Below are positions 53,153 to 62,534 of a DNA stretch of 64,000 nucleotides, one piece after another. The notes under the pieces were generated by a model. The model had not been told where the DNA came from. It was given only the letters and a program-made list of their open reading frames with translations, and did no database searches. Position 1 is the first letter of the stretch, and the number at the start of each line of letters is the position of its first letter. Source of the stretch: Mycobacterium sp. DL (GTDB taxonomy: Bacteria; Actinomycetota; Actinomycetes; Mycobacteriales; Mycobacteriaceae); NCBI RefSeq assembly GCF_039729195.1, contig NZ_CP155796.1:3534001-3598000 (forward strand). The letters run 5' to 3'. A program made the translations under genes and the position numbers.

Positions 53153-54399
53153 CCAGACCTTCCACTGCTAACGGCGGTTTCCCCAACGTCGTCGTGACCG
53201 CCGTCACGGCGACCACGTCGATCGCACCGGACATCGAGAGCACGTGGAAGGGTCTGCTCGCAGGCGAAAGCGGCATCCGCGTCCTCGAAGACGACTTCGT
53301 CACGAAGTGGGATCTTGCGGTGAAGATCGGGGGGCACCTCAAGGAGCCCCTCGATCCCCTCATGACCCGACTGGAACTGCGGCGCATGTCGTACGTCCAG
53401 CGGATGTCGAAGTACCTCGGCAATCAGCTGTGGGACAGCATCGGGCGTCCGGAGGTCGATCCCGACCGTTTCTCGGTCGTGATCGGCACCGGTCTCGGTG
53501 GCGGCGAGAAGATCGTCGAGACCTACGACGCGATGAACGAGGGTGGCCCCCGCAAGGTGTCGCCACTGGCTGTTCAGATGATCATGCCGAACGGCGCGGC
53601 CGCGGTCGTCGGCCTGGAGCTGGGCGCCCGCGCCGGGGTCATCACCCCGGTCTCGGCGTGCTCGTCCGGGTCCGAGGGCATCGCCCACGCATGGCGGCAG
53701 ATCGTCATGGGTGACGCGGACATCGCCGTCTGCGGTGGTGTCGAGGGCGGCATCGAGGCACTGCCCATCGCAGCGTTCTCGATGATGCGCGCGATGTCGA
53801 CCCGCAACGACGATCCGGAAGGCGCGTCGCGGCCGTTCGACAAGAACCGCGACGGCTTCGTCTTCGGTGAGGCCGGCGCGCTCATGGTCATCGAGACCGA
53901 AGAGCACGCCAAGGCACGTGGCGCCAAGCCGCTGGCCAGGCTGCTGGGCGCGGGCATCTCCTCCGACGCGTACCACATGGTGGCGCCGGCGCCCGACGGC
54001 CTACGGGCCGCGCACGCGATGAAGCGGGCGATGGAGACCGCCGGGTTGTCCGCCAAGGACATCCAGCACGTCAACGCGCACGCCACGTCGACCTCGATCG
54101 GCGACCTCGCCGAGGCCAACGCCATCCGGGCCGCCGGTGTGGAGCACGCCGCGGTGTACGCGCCGAAGTCGGCCCTGGGCCACTCCATCGGTGCGGTGGG
54201 CGCTCTGGAGTCGATCCTCACGGTGCTCTCGTTGCGAGACGGCGTCATCCCGCCCACACTGAACTTCGAGACACCTGACCCCGAGATCGATCTCGATGTC
54301 GTCGCGGGTGAGCCTCGATATGGCGACTACCAGTACGCCATCAACAACTCGTTCGGTTTCGGCGGCCACAATGTGGCTCTGGCGTTCGGTCGCTACTAG
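53149..54399 (+). CDS. kasA: Beta-ketoacyl-ACP synthase KasA
   Basis: A 416-residue condensing enzyme, translated from a GTG overlapping the acpM stop. The catalytic triad is visible: Cys171 in SACSSGSEG, His in VNAHATSTS near 311 and His in [13 protein letters not shown] near 345. KasA performs the early elongation steps of meromycolate synthesis. It shares most of its sequence with the following KasB. Confidence 0.97.
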   Translation: MTRPSTANGGFPNVVVTAVTATTSIAPDIESTWKGLLAGESGIRVLEDDFVTKWDLAVKIGGHLKEPLDPLMTRLELRRMSYVQRMSKYLGNQLWDSIGRPEVDPDRFSVVIGTGLGGGEKIVETYDAMNEGGPRKVSPLAVQMIMPNGAAAVVGLELGARAGVITPVSACSSGSEGIAHAWRQIVMGDADIAVCGGVEGGIEALPIAAFSMMRAMSTRNDDPEGASRPFDKNRDGFVFGEAGALMVIETEEHAKARGAKPLARLLGAGISSDAYHMVAPAPDGLRAAHAMKRAMETAGLSAKDIQHVNAHATSTSIGDLAEANAIRAAGVEHAAVYAPKSALGHSIGAVGALESILTVLSLRDGVIPPTLNFETPDPEIDLDVVAGEPRYGDYQYAINNSFGFGGHNVALAFGRY

Positions 54400-54408
54400 A
54401 ACACGGGC

Positions 54409-54471
54409 GACATCAGACCGCGGAGGCTGACACCAGACCGCAGAGGCATTCGGCCGACATCAGGCCGGAGA
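54409..54471. repeat. 20-bp tandem repeats in the kasA-kasB gap
   Basis: Two adjacent 20-bp units (54409-54428 and 54429-54448; about 17 of 20 identical) and a third diverged partial copy (54456-54471), beginning GACATCAG or GACACCAG. Function unknown; the gap otherwise carries only the kasB ribosome-binding region. Confidence 0.7.
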
Positions 54472-54490
54472 AAGGACGCGCAGCTCACTT

Positions 54491-55744
54491 ATGGCTTCGC
54501 CGACAACAGGTAGCGGACTCCCGGACGTCGTCGTCACCGGCATCGCAATGACCACGAGTGTGGCCACCGATGCCGAGTCGACATGGAAGGCGCTGCTTGA
54601 CGGCCAGAGCGGTATCCGCACGCTCGAGGATCCCTTCATCGAGCAGTTCCAGCTTCCCGTCACCATCGGCGGCCATCTGCTCGAGGACTTCGAGTCGGAA
54701 CTGACCAAGGTCGAGAACCGGCGGATGTCGTATGTGCAGAAGATGGCTGCGGTGCTGGGGCGCCGGGTCTGGGAGAACGCCGGGTCCCCCGAGGTCGACA
54801 CCAACCGACTGCTGGTGTCGATCGGGACCGGACTCGGTGGGGCCGAAGCGCTGGTGTTCGCCTACGACGGCCTCCGGGAACGCGGCCTTCGCAGCGTGTC
54901 CCCGCTGTCCGTCCAGATGTACATGCCCAACGGACCATCCGCTGTGGTCGGGCTGGACCGAGGAGCCAAGGCCGGCGTCGTGACGCCGATCTCTGCGTGC
55001 GCCTCCGGTTCGGAGGGCATCGCCCAGGCGTGGCGCAACATCGTGCTCGGCGAAGCCGACATCGCGATCTGCGGCGGCGTCGAGCAACGCATCGAGGCGG
55101 TGCCGATCGCCGCGTTCGCCCAGATGCGAATCGTGATGTCCACCAACAACGACGACCCCGCCGGTGCCTGCCGCCCGTTCGACAAGGACCGCGACGGCTT
55201 CGTCTTCGGTGAGGCAGGCGCGCTCCTGGTCATCGAGACCGAGGAGCACGCCAAGGCCCGCGGCGCCACGCCGCTGGCTCGACTGATGGGCTCGAGCATC
55301 ACCTCCGACGGCTTCCACATGGTGGCTCCGGACCCCAACGGCGAGCGTGCGGCGTTCGCCATGACCCGCGCCATGCAGTTGGCGGGTCTGCAGCCCTCCG
55401 ACATCGACCACGTGAACGCGCACGCCACCGGCACCAGCGTCGGCGACGTCGCCGAAGGCCACGCGATCAACGCCGCGATGGGCGGGCACCGTCCGGCGGT
55501 GTTCGCCCCGAAGTCCGCGCTGGGCCACTCGGTCGGCGCGGTCGGCGCGGTGGAGTCGATCCTGACCCTGATGGCGTTGCGCGACGGCGTCATCCCGCCC
55601 ACACGGAACCTGAGGAATCTCGATCCCGAGATCGATCTCGACGTGGTGGCCGGGGAACCGCGTACCGGAGATTTCCGGTATGCAATCAATAATTCGTTCG
55701 GATTCGGCGGGCACAATGTCGCACTCGCCTTCGGTAAGTACTGA
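54491..55744 (+). CDS. kasB: Beta-ketoacyl-ACP synthase KasB
   Basis: A 417-residue paralogue of KasA with Cys170 in SACASGSEG, His in VNAHATGTS and His in [13 protein letters not shown]. KasB extends meromycolate chains to full length. It is separated from kasA by 91 bp containing tandem repeats and is followed after 16 bp by accD6. Confidence 0.97.
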   Translation: MASPTTGSGLPDVVVTGIAMTTSVATDAESTWKALLDGQSGIRTLEDPFIEQFQLPVTIGGHLLEDFESELTKVENRRMSYVQKMAAVLGRRVWENAGSPEVDTNRLLVSIGTGLGGAEALVFAYDGLRERGLRSVSPLSVQMYMPNGPSAVVGLDRGAKAGVVTPISACASGSEGIAQAWRNIVLGEADIAICGGVEQRIEAVPIAAFAQMRIVMSTNNDDPAGACRPFDKDRDGFVFGEAGALLVIETEEHAKARGATPLARLMGSSITSDGFHMVAPDPNGERAAFAMTRAMQLAGLQPSDIDHVNAHATGTSVGDVAEGHAINAAMGGHRPAVFAPKSALGHSVGAVGAVESILTLMALRDGVIPPTRNLRNLDPEIDLDVVAGEPRTGDFRYAINNSFGFGGHNVALAFGKY

Positions 55745-55760
55745 AACGGCAGGAGAACAC

Positions 55761-57182
55761 ATGACGACGATGGCCCCAGAAACGGTGAACGAATCACTGG
55801 ATCCGCGTGATCCGCTACTGCGCCTTTCCACCTTCTTCGACGACGGCACGGTCGAACTGCTGCACGAGCGGGACCGCTCCGGCATCCTGGCCGCGGCCGG
55901 CACCGTCAACGGTGTGCGGACGATCGCCTTCTGCACCGACGGCACCGTCATGGGCGGCGCCATGGGCGTCGAGGGCTGCGCGCATATCGTCAACGCCTAC
56001 GACGTCGCGATCGAGGAGCAGAGCCCGATCGTCGGGATCTGGCATTCCGGTGGCGCGCGACTGGCCGAGGGCGTCAAGGCGCTGCACGCGGTCGGCCTGG
56101 TCTTCGAGGCGATGATCCGGGCGTCGGGATACATCCCGCAGATCTCGGTGGTCGTCGGCTTCGCCGCCGGTGGGGCCGCCTACGGCCCCGCGCTCACCGA
56201 CGTCGTGATCATGGCGCCGGAGGGTCGGGTGTTCGTCACCGGCCCCGACGTCGTGCGCAGCGTGACCGGTGAGGACGTCGACATGGCGTCGCTCGGCGGC
56301 CCGGACACCCACCACAAGAAGTCCGGTGTGTGCCACATCGTCGCCACCGACGAACTCGACGCCTACGACCGCGGCCGTCGCCTCGTCGGATACTTCTGCC
56401 AGCAGGGACATTTCGATCGCAGCAAGGCCGAAGCGGGCGACACCGATCTGCGGGCGCTGCTGCCCGAGTCGTCGCGGCGCGCCTACGACGTGCACCCGCT
56501 TGTCGAGGCACTGCTCGACAGCGATGCACCGTTCGAGGAGTTCCAGGCCAAGTGGGCTCCGTCGATGGTCGTCGGCATGGGTCGGCTGTCCGGACGGACG
56601 GTCGGCGTGCTGGCCAACAACCCACTGCGCCTCGGCGGCTGCCTGAACTCCGAAAGCGCGGAGAAGGCAGCACGTTTCGTGCGGCTGTGTGATGCCTTCG
56701 GTATCCCGCTGGTCGTCATCGTCGACGTGCCCGGCTACCTGCCCGGCGTGGACCAGGAGTGGGGCGGCGTGGTCCGCCGCGGCGCCAAGCTGCTGCACGC
56801 CTTCGGCGAGTCCTCCGTTCCGCGGGTCACGCTGGTCACCCGCAAGATCTACGGCGGCGCCTACATCGCGATGAACTCGCGGTCGCTCAACGCCACCAAG
56901 GTGTTCGCGTGGCCGGACGCCGAGGTCGCTGTCATGGGCGCCAAGGCCGCGGTCGGCATCCTGCACAAGAAGAAGCTGGCCGCCGCCGCCCCCGAGGATC
57001 GCGAGGCGCTGCACGAAGAGCTGGCGGTCGAGCACGAGCGGATCGCCGGCGGCGTCGATTCCGCGATCGAGATCGGCGTCGTCGACGCCAAGATCGACCC
57101 GTCACACACCCGCAGCGTGCTCACCCAGGCTCTGGCCGAGGCACCGGCACGCCGCGGCCGCCACAAGAACATCCCGCTGTAA
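55761..57182 (+). CDS. accD6: Acetyl/propionyl-CoA carboxylase beta subunit AccD6
   Basis: A 473-residue carboxyltransferase, the same length as in M. tuberculosis, from the ATG with AGGAG upstream. Conserved features are GIWHSGGARLAEGVKAL near residue 90-110, GFAAGGAAYGPALTDVVIM, and the C-terminal half with VDVPGYLPGVDQEWGGVVRRGAKLLHAFGE and KIYGGAYIAMNSR. It makes malonyl-CoA for FAS-II with AccA3 and is the last gene of the operon. Confidence 0.96.
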   Translation: MTTMAPETVNESLDPRDPLLRLSTFFDDGTVELLHERDRSGILAAAGTVNGVRTIAFCTDGTVMGGAMGVEGCAHIVNAYDVAIEEQSPIVGIWHSGGARLAEGVKALHAVGLVFEAMIRASGYIPQISVVVGFAAGGAAYGPALTDVVIMAPEGRVFVTGPDVVRSVTGEDVDMASLGGPDTHHKKSGVCHIVATDELDAYDRGRRLVGYFCQQGHFDRSKAEAGDTDLRALLPESSRRAYDVHPLVEALLDSDAPFEEFQAKWAPSMVVGMGRLSGRTVGVLANNPLRLGGCLNSESAEKAARFVRLCDAFGIPLVVIVDVPGYLPGVDQEWGGVVRRGAKLLHAFGESSVPRVTLVTRKIYGGAYIAMNSRSLNATKVFAWPDAEVAVMGAKAAVGILHKKKLAAAAPEDREALHEELAVEHERIAGGVDSAIEIGVVDAKIDPSHTRSVLTQALAEAPARRGRHKNIPL

Positions 57183-57190
57183 TCCCCCGT

Positions 57191-57255
57191 TCGCCGAAAC
57201 TGTATTTCACGCGGTCCCTACTCGGGATTGCGCTCGCGGAATACAGTTTCGGCGA
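57191..57255. terminator. 16-bp inverted repeat between accD6 and glpD
   Basis: Perfect arms TCGCCGAAACTGTATT and its reverse complement (57191-57206 and 57240-57255) with a 33-bp loop, between convergent genes; the second arm lies within the last codons of glpD. It may terminate both transcripts and also looks like a dispersed mycobacterial palindromic element. Confidence 0.6.
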
Positions 57256-58777
57256 GCATTTCCTCGGCGGCTTCCTCGGCTCGGGCCCGGTCTCCGGCGA
57301 CCAGCCCGATGCGGGTTCGCCGGTCGAGGATGTCGTCGACGGTGAGCGCACCCTCGTGGGTGACGGCGTACTCGAACTCCGCCCGCGTGACGTCGATGCC
57401 TTCTGCGACCTGATCGGTCGGCCGATCGCAGTGCGCACGGGCGATCACGTTCGGCGCTTCGGCGCCGAAGCGCGCCTCCAGCGATCCCGGTAGATCAGCT
57501 GAGGACCGAAGTGATGCCACGGCATTGGCCGGCGCCCCGACGAGCGGCAGGTTGCGGGTCCGGCAGGGTCCGGCGGTCAGGCCGCGCAGCGCCACCGCCC
57601 GGTCCACCGCGTCCTCGGCCATGTATCGGTACTCCGTGAGCTTGCCGCCCACGATGCTGATCACTCCACTGCGCGATTCGACGACCGCGTGATCGCGTGA
57701 CAGATCCGCGGTACTTCCGTCGCCGCTGTCGATCAGCGGCCTCAAGCCGGCGTAGGCACCCACGACGTCGTCGGGACCCAGCGCCGTGTCCAGCGCGGTG
57801 TTGACGGTGTCGAGCAAAAAAGTGACCTCTGCCGAAGTGGGCTCTGGCACATCGGGAATCGGCCCGGGGGCGTCCTCGTCGGTCAGACCCAGGTACACCC
57901 GGCCCAGTTGTTCGGGCATCGCGAACACGAACCTGTTGAGCTCGCCGGGTATCGGAACGGTCAGCGCCGCAGTGGGATTGCCGAACGCCGCGGCGTCGAA
58001 CACCAGGTGGGTGCCACGACTTGGCCGCAACCGGATCGAGTCGTCGACCTCCCCCGCCCACACACCGGCGGCGTTGACCAACGCGCGCGCTGCGACGTCC
58101 ACCGACTCGCCGGTCAGGGTGTCGGTCAACGTCACGGAGGTGCGCGTCGCATTCGAGGCCGCGACGCGGGTGAGGATTCTGGCTCCGTGCTGTGCGGCGG
58201 TGCGCGCCACGGCGGTGACCAGGCGGGCATCGTCGATGAGTTGCCCGTCGTAGGCCAGCAGTGCCCCGTCGAGGCCGTTGCGGCGCACAGTGGGCGCCAG
58301 TGCGACGGCACGGTCGGCGTCGATCCGGCGGGACCGGGGCAGCGTGGCGGCCGGGGTGCCCGCCAGCCTGCGCAGTCCGTCGCCGGCGGCGAAGCCGAAT
58401 CGCACCAGAGTCCTTGACGCGCTTGTCATCTCGGGCAGCAGCGGGACAAGCTGCGGCATCGCGCGCACCAGGTGGGGCGCATTGCGGGTCATCAGGATGC
58501 CGCGTTCGACCGCGCTGCGCCGGGCGATGCCGACGTTGCCGCTGGCCAGGTAGCGCAGGCCGCCGTGGACCAGCTTCGAACTCCACCTGCTGGTCCCGAA
58601 CGCCAGATCGTGCTTCTCCACCAGCGCGACGGTCAGCCCGCGGGTCGCCGCATCCAGCGCGATTCCGACTCCGGTGATGCCGCCGCCGATCACGATCAGG
58701 TCGACGGTGGCGCCGTCGGCCAGTTCGGACAACTCGCCCGCCCGCCGCGACGCGTTCAGAGCCGTTGAGCTGCTCAT
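57218..58777 (-). CDS. glpD1: Glycerol-3-phosphate dehydrogenase (FAD)
   Basis: A 519-residue flavoprotein. FAD motif IVIGGGITGVGIALDAATRG near residue 27-46, then LVEKHDLAFGTSRWSSKLVHGGLRYL, which is diagnostic of GlpD, and the C-terminal ISIVGGKLTEYRYMAEDAV. It oxidises glycerol-3-phosphate to dihydroxyacetone phosphate at the membrane. The ATG overlaps the stop of the TetR-type regulator (ATGA), as for Rv2249c-Rv2250c. Confidence 0.93.
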   Translation of the reverse strand: MSSSTALNASRRAGELSELADGATVDLIVIGGGITGVGIALDAATRGLTVALVEKHDLAFGTSRWSSKLVHGGLRYLASGNVGIARRSAVERGILMTRNAPHLVRAMPQLVPLLPEMTSASRTLVRFGFAAGDGLRRLAGTPAATLPRSRRIDADRAVALAPTVRRNGLDGALLAYDGQLIDDARLVTAVARTAAQHGARILTRVAASNATRTSVTLTDTLTGESVDVAARALVNAAGVWAGEVDDSIRLRPSRGTHLVFDAAAFGNPTAALTVPIPGELNRFVFAMPEQLGRVYLGLTDEDAPGPIPDVPEPTSAEVTFLLDTVNTALDTALGPDDVVGAYAGLRPLIDSGDGSTADLSRDHAVVESRSGVISIVGGKLTEYRYMAEDAVDRAVALRGLTAGPCRTRNLPLVGAPANAVASLRSSADLPGSLEARFGAEAPNVIARAHCDRPTDQVAEGIDVTRAEFEYAVTHEGALTVDDILDRRTRIGLVAGDRARAEEAAEEMLAETVFRERNPE

Positions 58778-59349
58778 GGTTTCAGATATCCGTTCAGTGC
58801 GAGATCCAATTCGCCGTTGAGTGCCACGTTGTCGATGATCTCCCCGACCATCTGCGCGGACTGGATGGTCGACTGGGTGATGAGCAGGCACATGGCCGCC
58901 ATCTGACGAGGGTCGCCGGATCGCACGCTGCCGTCGTCCTGCGCCGCCTTGATGGCCTCGGCCAGAGCGTCGACCATGATCTGCTGGCTGGTGCCCAGTC
59001 GTTCGGCGATGTAGACCATCGCCAGGTTCGGCGCGTTGCGGATGACCGACTGCACGATGTCGTCGCCGCGCAGATGCTCGGCGACGGCGACGACGCGGGC
59101 GACCATCTGCTCCCGGCCGACGCCGCGGTCGGGTACCGACTCGAGCACGCCGGCGATGCGGATGGTCAGCAGTTCGGCGATCACCCAGCGGATATCGGGC
59201 CAGCGGCGATAGATTGTGGGCCGACTGACCCGCGCGCGCCGCGCGATCTCGGTCATGGTGGTCCGCTCGACCCCGTAGGCGAGGATGCACTCCGCTGCGG
59301 CGTCGAGGATTCGCTTCTCTACACTGCTATCTGAGTTACGGATTGACAT
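58774..59349 (-). CDS. TetR-family transcriptional regulator
   Basis: A 191-residue regulator with the TetR helix-turn-helix at the N-terminus (AAECILAYGVERTTMTEIARRARVSRPTIYRRWPD) and a helical ligand domain. It is divergent from the FAD-oxidase gene with only 20 bp between the start codons, and an inverted repeat lies across both starts. Likely regulates itself, glpD and the divergent oxidase-lipid kinase genes. Corresponds to Rv2250c. Confidence 0.9.
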   Translation of the reverse strand: MSIRNSDSSVEKRILDAAAECILAYGVERTTMTEIARRARVSRPTIYRRWPDIRWVIAELLTIRIAGVLESVPDRGVGREQMVARVVAVAEHLRGDDIVQSVIRNAPNLAMVYIAERLGTSQQIMVDALAEAIKAAQDDGSVRSGDPRQMAAMCLLITQSTIQSAQMVGEIIDNVALNGELDLALNGYLKP

Positions 59350-59370
59350 GATCTGTAATACTGTAACTCA
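59332..59370. promoter_or_regulatory. TetR-type operator between divergent genes
   Basis: Inverted repeat TGAGTTAC (59332-59339) and GTAACTCA (59363-59370), spanning the 20-bp gap and the start codons of the TetR gene and the FAD oxidase. CTGTAA also occurs twice between. Occupancy would block both transcripts. Confidence 0.65.
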
Positions 59371-60986
59371 TGACTCACGCCGATGCCCACCCAATCGAGC
59401 CACCGATGCAGTGGAACGCGTGGGGTGACCCCGCTGCGGCCAAACCCCTCTCCTCCGGAATCCGGACCCTTCTCGACCAGGCACTCGGGATCGATGGGAC
59501 CGGTGTCGACGAACCCACCGCCGACCAGGTGCGGCTCCGGCCATCGGCGCTGTCGCAGGGCGACCGTGACGGCCTGAGCGCCATCGTCGGCACCGCGAAC
59601 CTCACCGTCGACGATCGCAGCCGACTCCTGCGGGCCGGCGGCAAGTCGACCCTCGACCTTCTCCGACGCCGAGACTTCGGTGTCCAGGACGCGCCGGACG
59701 CGGTGTTGCTGCCCGCCGACGAAGCAGAGATCGCCACGATCCTCACCTACTGCGCCGACCACAGCATCGCCGTCGTCCCGTTCGGGGGCGGCACCAGCGT
59801 GGTCGGTGGGTTGGATCCGGTGCGCGGCGACTTCAAGGCAGTAGTGTCGCTGGATCTGCGCAGGTTGAACGAACTGCACAACCTCGACGAGGTCTCCTGG
59901 GAGGCCGAACTCGGTGCCGGCCTGAGCGGGCCGGACGCGGAACGACTCCTCGGCGAGCGCGGATTCTCACTTGGGCACTTTCCGCAGAGCTATCTGTTCG
60001 CCACGATCGGTGGATTCGCGGCCACCCGCTCGTCCGGTCAGGACTCCGCAGGTTATGGCCGGTTCAACGACATGGTGCGCGGCCTGCGGGCCGTCACCCC
60101 TGCAGGCATCCTCGACCTGGGTCGTGCGCCCGAGTCCGCGGCCGGACCCGACCTGCGCCAGCTGTTCATCGGTTCGGAGGGAACCTTCGGGATCATCACC
60201 CGGGTGCGGGTGCGCATCCATCCGATCCCGGAGACCACCCGCTACGAGGCGTGGTCGTTTCCGGACTTCGCCACCGGCGCCGACGCCCTGCGCGCGGTCA
60301 TCCAGACCGGTACCGGGCCGACGGTCATCCGGTTGTCCGACGAAGCCGAGACCGGGGTGAACCTCGCGACCGCCGACAACATCGGGGAGCAGCAGATAAC
60401 CGGCGGCTGCCTGGCCATCACCGCGTTCGAGGGCACCGAAGCGCACGTCGAGAGCCGCCATGCCGAGACGCGGGCGCTGCTGGCGGCCCACGGCGGCACC
60501 TCCTTGGGCGACGGTCCCGCACGCGCCTGGGAGCACGGCCGGTTCAATGCGCCCTATCTGCGCGACTCCCTGCTGTCTGCGGGTGCGCTGTGCGAGACGC
60601 TCGAGACGGCGACCAACTGGTCGAATGTCCCGGCGCTGAAAAGCGCGGTCACCGAGGCGCTCACCCGCGCACTCGCCGATTCAGGCACCCCGGCGCTGGT
60701 GCTGTGCCACATCTCGCATGTGTATCCCACCGGCGCCTCGCTCTACTTCACGGTCGTGGCGGCCCAACGCGGCAACCCGATCGAGCAGTGGCGCACAGCC
60801 AAGGCGGCCGCATCCGATGCGATGGTCCGGGTCGGCGCCACCATCACCCACCATCACGCCGTCGGCTCCGATCACCGGCCGTGGATGCGGGACGAGATCG
60901 GCGACGTCGGTGTGCAGATCCTGCGGGCGGTCAAAGCGTCGCTCGATCCCGCCGGAATCCTCAACCCGGGCAAGCTGATTCCGTGA
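59370..60986 (+). CDS. FAD-binding oxidase, alkyl-DHAP synthase-like
   Basis: A 538-residue protein. The FAD-binding (VAO/PCMH) domain shows VVPFGGGTSVVGG near 130-142, FPQSYLFATIGGFAATRSSGQDSAGYGR and GSEGTFGIITRV. The C-terminal domain has the THHHAVG motif near 492 characteristic of alkyldihydroxyacetonephosphate synthase-type enzymes, and NPGKLIP at the end. It may form an ether or oxidise a 2-hydroxyacid, acting near glycerol-3-phosphate metabolism (glpD). Corresponds to Rv2251; the next gene overlaps by 4 nt. Confidence 0.87.
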   Translation: MTHADAHPIEPPMQWNAWGDPAAAKPLSSGIRTLLDQALGIDGTGVDEPTADQVRLRPSALSQGDRDGLSAIVGTANLTVDDRSRLLRAGGKSTLDLLRRRDFGVQDAPDAVLLPADEAEIATILTYCADHSIAVVPFGGGTSVVGGLDPVRGDFKAVVSLDLRRLNELHNLDEVSWEAELGAGLSGPDAERLLGERGFSLGHFPQSYLFATIGGFAATRSSGQDSAGYGRFNDMVRGLRAVTPAGILDLGRAPESAAGPDLRQLFIGSEGTFGIITRVRVRIHPIPETTRYEAWSFPDFATGADALRAVIQTGTGPTVIRLSDEAETGVNLATADNIGEQQITGGCLAITAFEGTEAHVESRHAETRALLAAHGGTSLGDGPARAWEHGRFNAPYLRDSLLSAGALCETLETATNWSNVPALKSAVTEALTRALADSGTPALVLCHISHVYPTGASLYFTVVAAQRGNPIEQWRTAKAAASDAMVRVGATITHHHAVGSDHRPWMRDEIGDVGVQILRAVKASLDPAGILNPGKLIP

Positions 60987-61894
60987 ACCAGCGCGCTCGC
61001 GTCACGGTGCTGACCAACCCGGTGTCGGGGCACGGCAGCGCGCCGCACGCCGCCGAGCGCGCCATCACACAACTGCACCGGCGTGGTGTGGACGTCGTCG
61101 CGGTGGCAGGCCGCGACGCCGCGCACGCGCGACAACTCGTCGAGGGCGCCCTCGAGCGCGGAATGGACGCGTTGGTGGTGGTCGGCGGCGACGGCATCAT
61201 CTCGCTGGCGCTGCAGGTGCTCGCGCAGACCGACATCCCGCTGGCGATCGTCCCAGCGGGTACGGGCAACGACCATGCACGCGAGTTCCGGATCCCGACC
61301 AGAGATCCCGAGGCCGCGGCCGACGTCGTTGTCGACGGTGTCGTCGACGACGTGGACCTCGGCCGGATCGTGGGTGCCGACGGCACCACGAAGTGGTTCG
61401 GCACCGTGATGGCGGCGGGCTTCGACTCGTTGGTCACCGACAGGACTAATCGGATGCGCTGGCCGCACGGTCGGATGCGGTACAACCTGGCGATGGTGGC
61501 CGAGATCTCCAAGCTGCGACTGCTGCCGTTCCGGCTGACATTCGACGGCAACGAGGAGATCCGCACCGATCTCACCCTGGCGGCGTTCGGCAACACCCGC
61601 AGCTACGGCGGCGGGATGTTGATCTGCCCGGATGCCGACCCGCACGACGGCCAACTCGACGTCACGATGGTGGCGTCGGCGTCACGCACCCGGCTGATCC
61701 GGCTGTTCCCGACCGTGTTCAAGGGCAAGCACATCGAACTCGACGAGGTCCGTACCAGGCGGGCGCGCACGATCTCGGTCAGCTGCCCCGCGCATCCGGA
61801 AATTACGGCCTACGCCGACGGTGAATATGTCTGCCCGCTGCCGGTGGAAGTGTCGGCGGTGCCGACCGCGTTGAAGATCCTGCGGCCCGGCTGA
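60983..61894 (+). CDS. Diacylglycerol/lipid kinase (YegS/LCB5 family)
   Basis: A 303-residue protein from a GTG that overlaps the preceding stop. The diacylglycerol-kinase catalytic motif is VVGGDGIISLALQ near 64-76, followed by PAGTGNDHARE and the C-terminal DGEYVCPLPVEVS. It phosphorylates diacylglycerol or a related lipid, matching Rv2252, reported to make phosphatidic acid in mannosylated phosphoinositide synthesis. Coupled to the FAD oxidase. Confidence 0.92.
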   Translation: MNQRARVTVLTNPVSGHGSAPHAAERAITQLHRRGVDVVAVAGRDAAHARQLVEGALERGMDALVVVGGDGIISLALQVLAQTDIPLAIVPAGTGNDHAREFRIPTRDPEAAADVVVDGVVDDVDLGRIVGADGTTKWFGTVMAAGFDSLVTDRTNRMRWPHGRMRYNLAMVAEISKLRLLPFRLTFDGNEEIRTDLTLAAFGNTRSYGGGMLICPDADPHDGQLDVTMVASASRTRLIRLFPTVFKGKHIELDEVRTRRARTISVSCPAHPEITAYADGEYVCPLPVEVSAVPTALKILRPG

Positions 61895-61902
61895 CATCGC
61901 AC

Positions 61903-62415
61903 CTAGCCGACGCCCCGATTCAGCCAGCTGACCTCGGCGCCTCTACCGCCGTCGCGGTAGGCCTCGAGCGCTTCGTCCCACGCGGTACCCAGGACGGAGT
62001 CCAGTTCGGCGGCCAACATGTCGGCACCCGAGGCCATCAGGGTGCGCAACCGCATCTCCCCGACCATCACGTCGCCGTTGGCGCTCATCGCGCCGCTCCA
62101 CAGTCCGAGTTGCGGGGTGTGGCACCAACGGTGGCCGTCCACGCCGCTACTGGGATCCTCGGTGACCTCGAAACGCAGCACCGACCACGAACGCAGCGCG
62201 TTCGCCAACTGCCCTCCGGTGCCGACCGGCCCGACCCAGTTGGTGACGGCACGCAGTTGCCCGGGCATGGCGGGTTGCGGGGTCCACTTCAGATTCGCCC
62301 TCGCGGAGAGGGTCGACGACAACGCCCACTCGACGTGAGGGCACACCGCCGCGGGTGAGGCATGGATGTACACCACGCCCGTCGTCGCGTCGGCGAATTG
62401 GTTCGCTGCACGCAT
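61903..62415 (-). CDS. DUF3145-family protein
   Basis: A 170-residue actinobacterial protein with AAGGAG 6 nt before the ATG. Conserved blocks include GVVYIHASPAAVCPHVEWALS, GQLRAVTNWVGPVGTGGQLANALRSW, LRFEVTEDPSSGVDGHRWCHTPQLGLW and AAELDSVLGTAWDEALE. The function of the family is unknown. Convergent with the lipid kinase (8 bp apart). Confidence 0.88.
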   Translation of the reverse strand: MRAANQFADATTGVVYIHASPAAVCPHVEWALSSTLSARANLKWTPQPAMPGQLRAVTNWVGPVGTGGQLANALRSWSVLRFEVTEDPSSGVDGHRWCHTPQLGLWSGAMSANGDVMVGEMRLRTLMASGADMLAAELDSVLGTAWDEALEAYRDGGRGAEVSWLNRGVG

Positions 62416-62534
62416 CTACTGCTCCTTCGGCTCCACGAGGGACGTCTTCCCCAACGACCTGGTGGATTACTTGAGAGACAGAAGATGTAGTTGTGCTGTG
62501 CGAGTCCATTGTGCCTTGTGAGACGGATGTTGCG

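Noticed and set aside
57218..59290. 690-codon frame joining glpD to the TetR region
   Set aside because: The upstream part is a shadow of the TetR gene in another frame; the GlpD family start at 58777 is clear.
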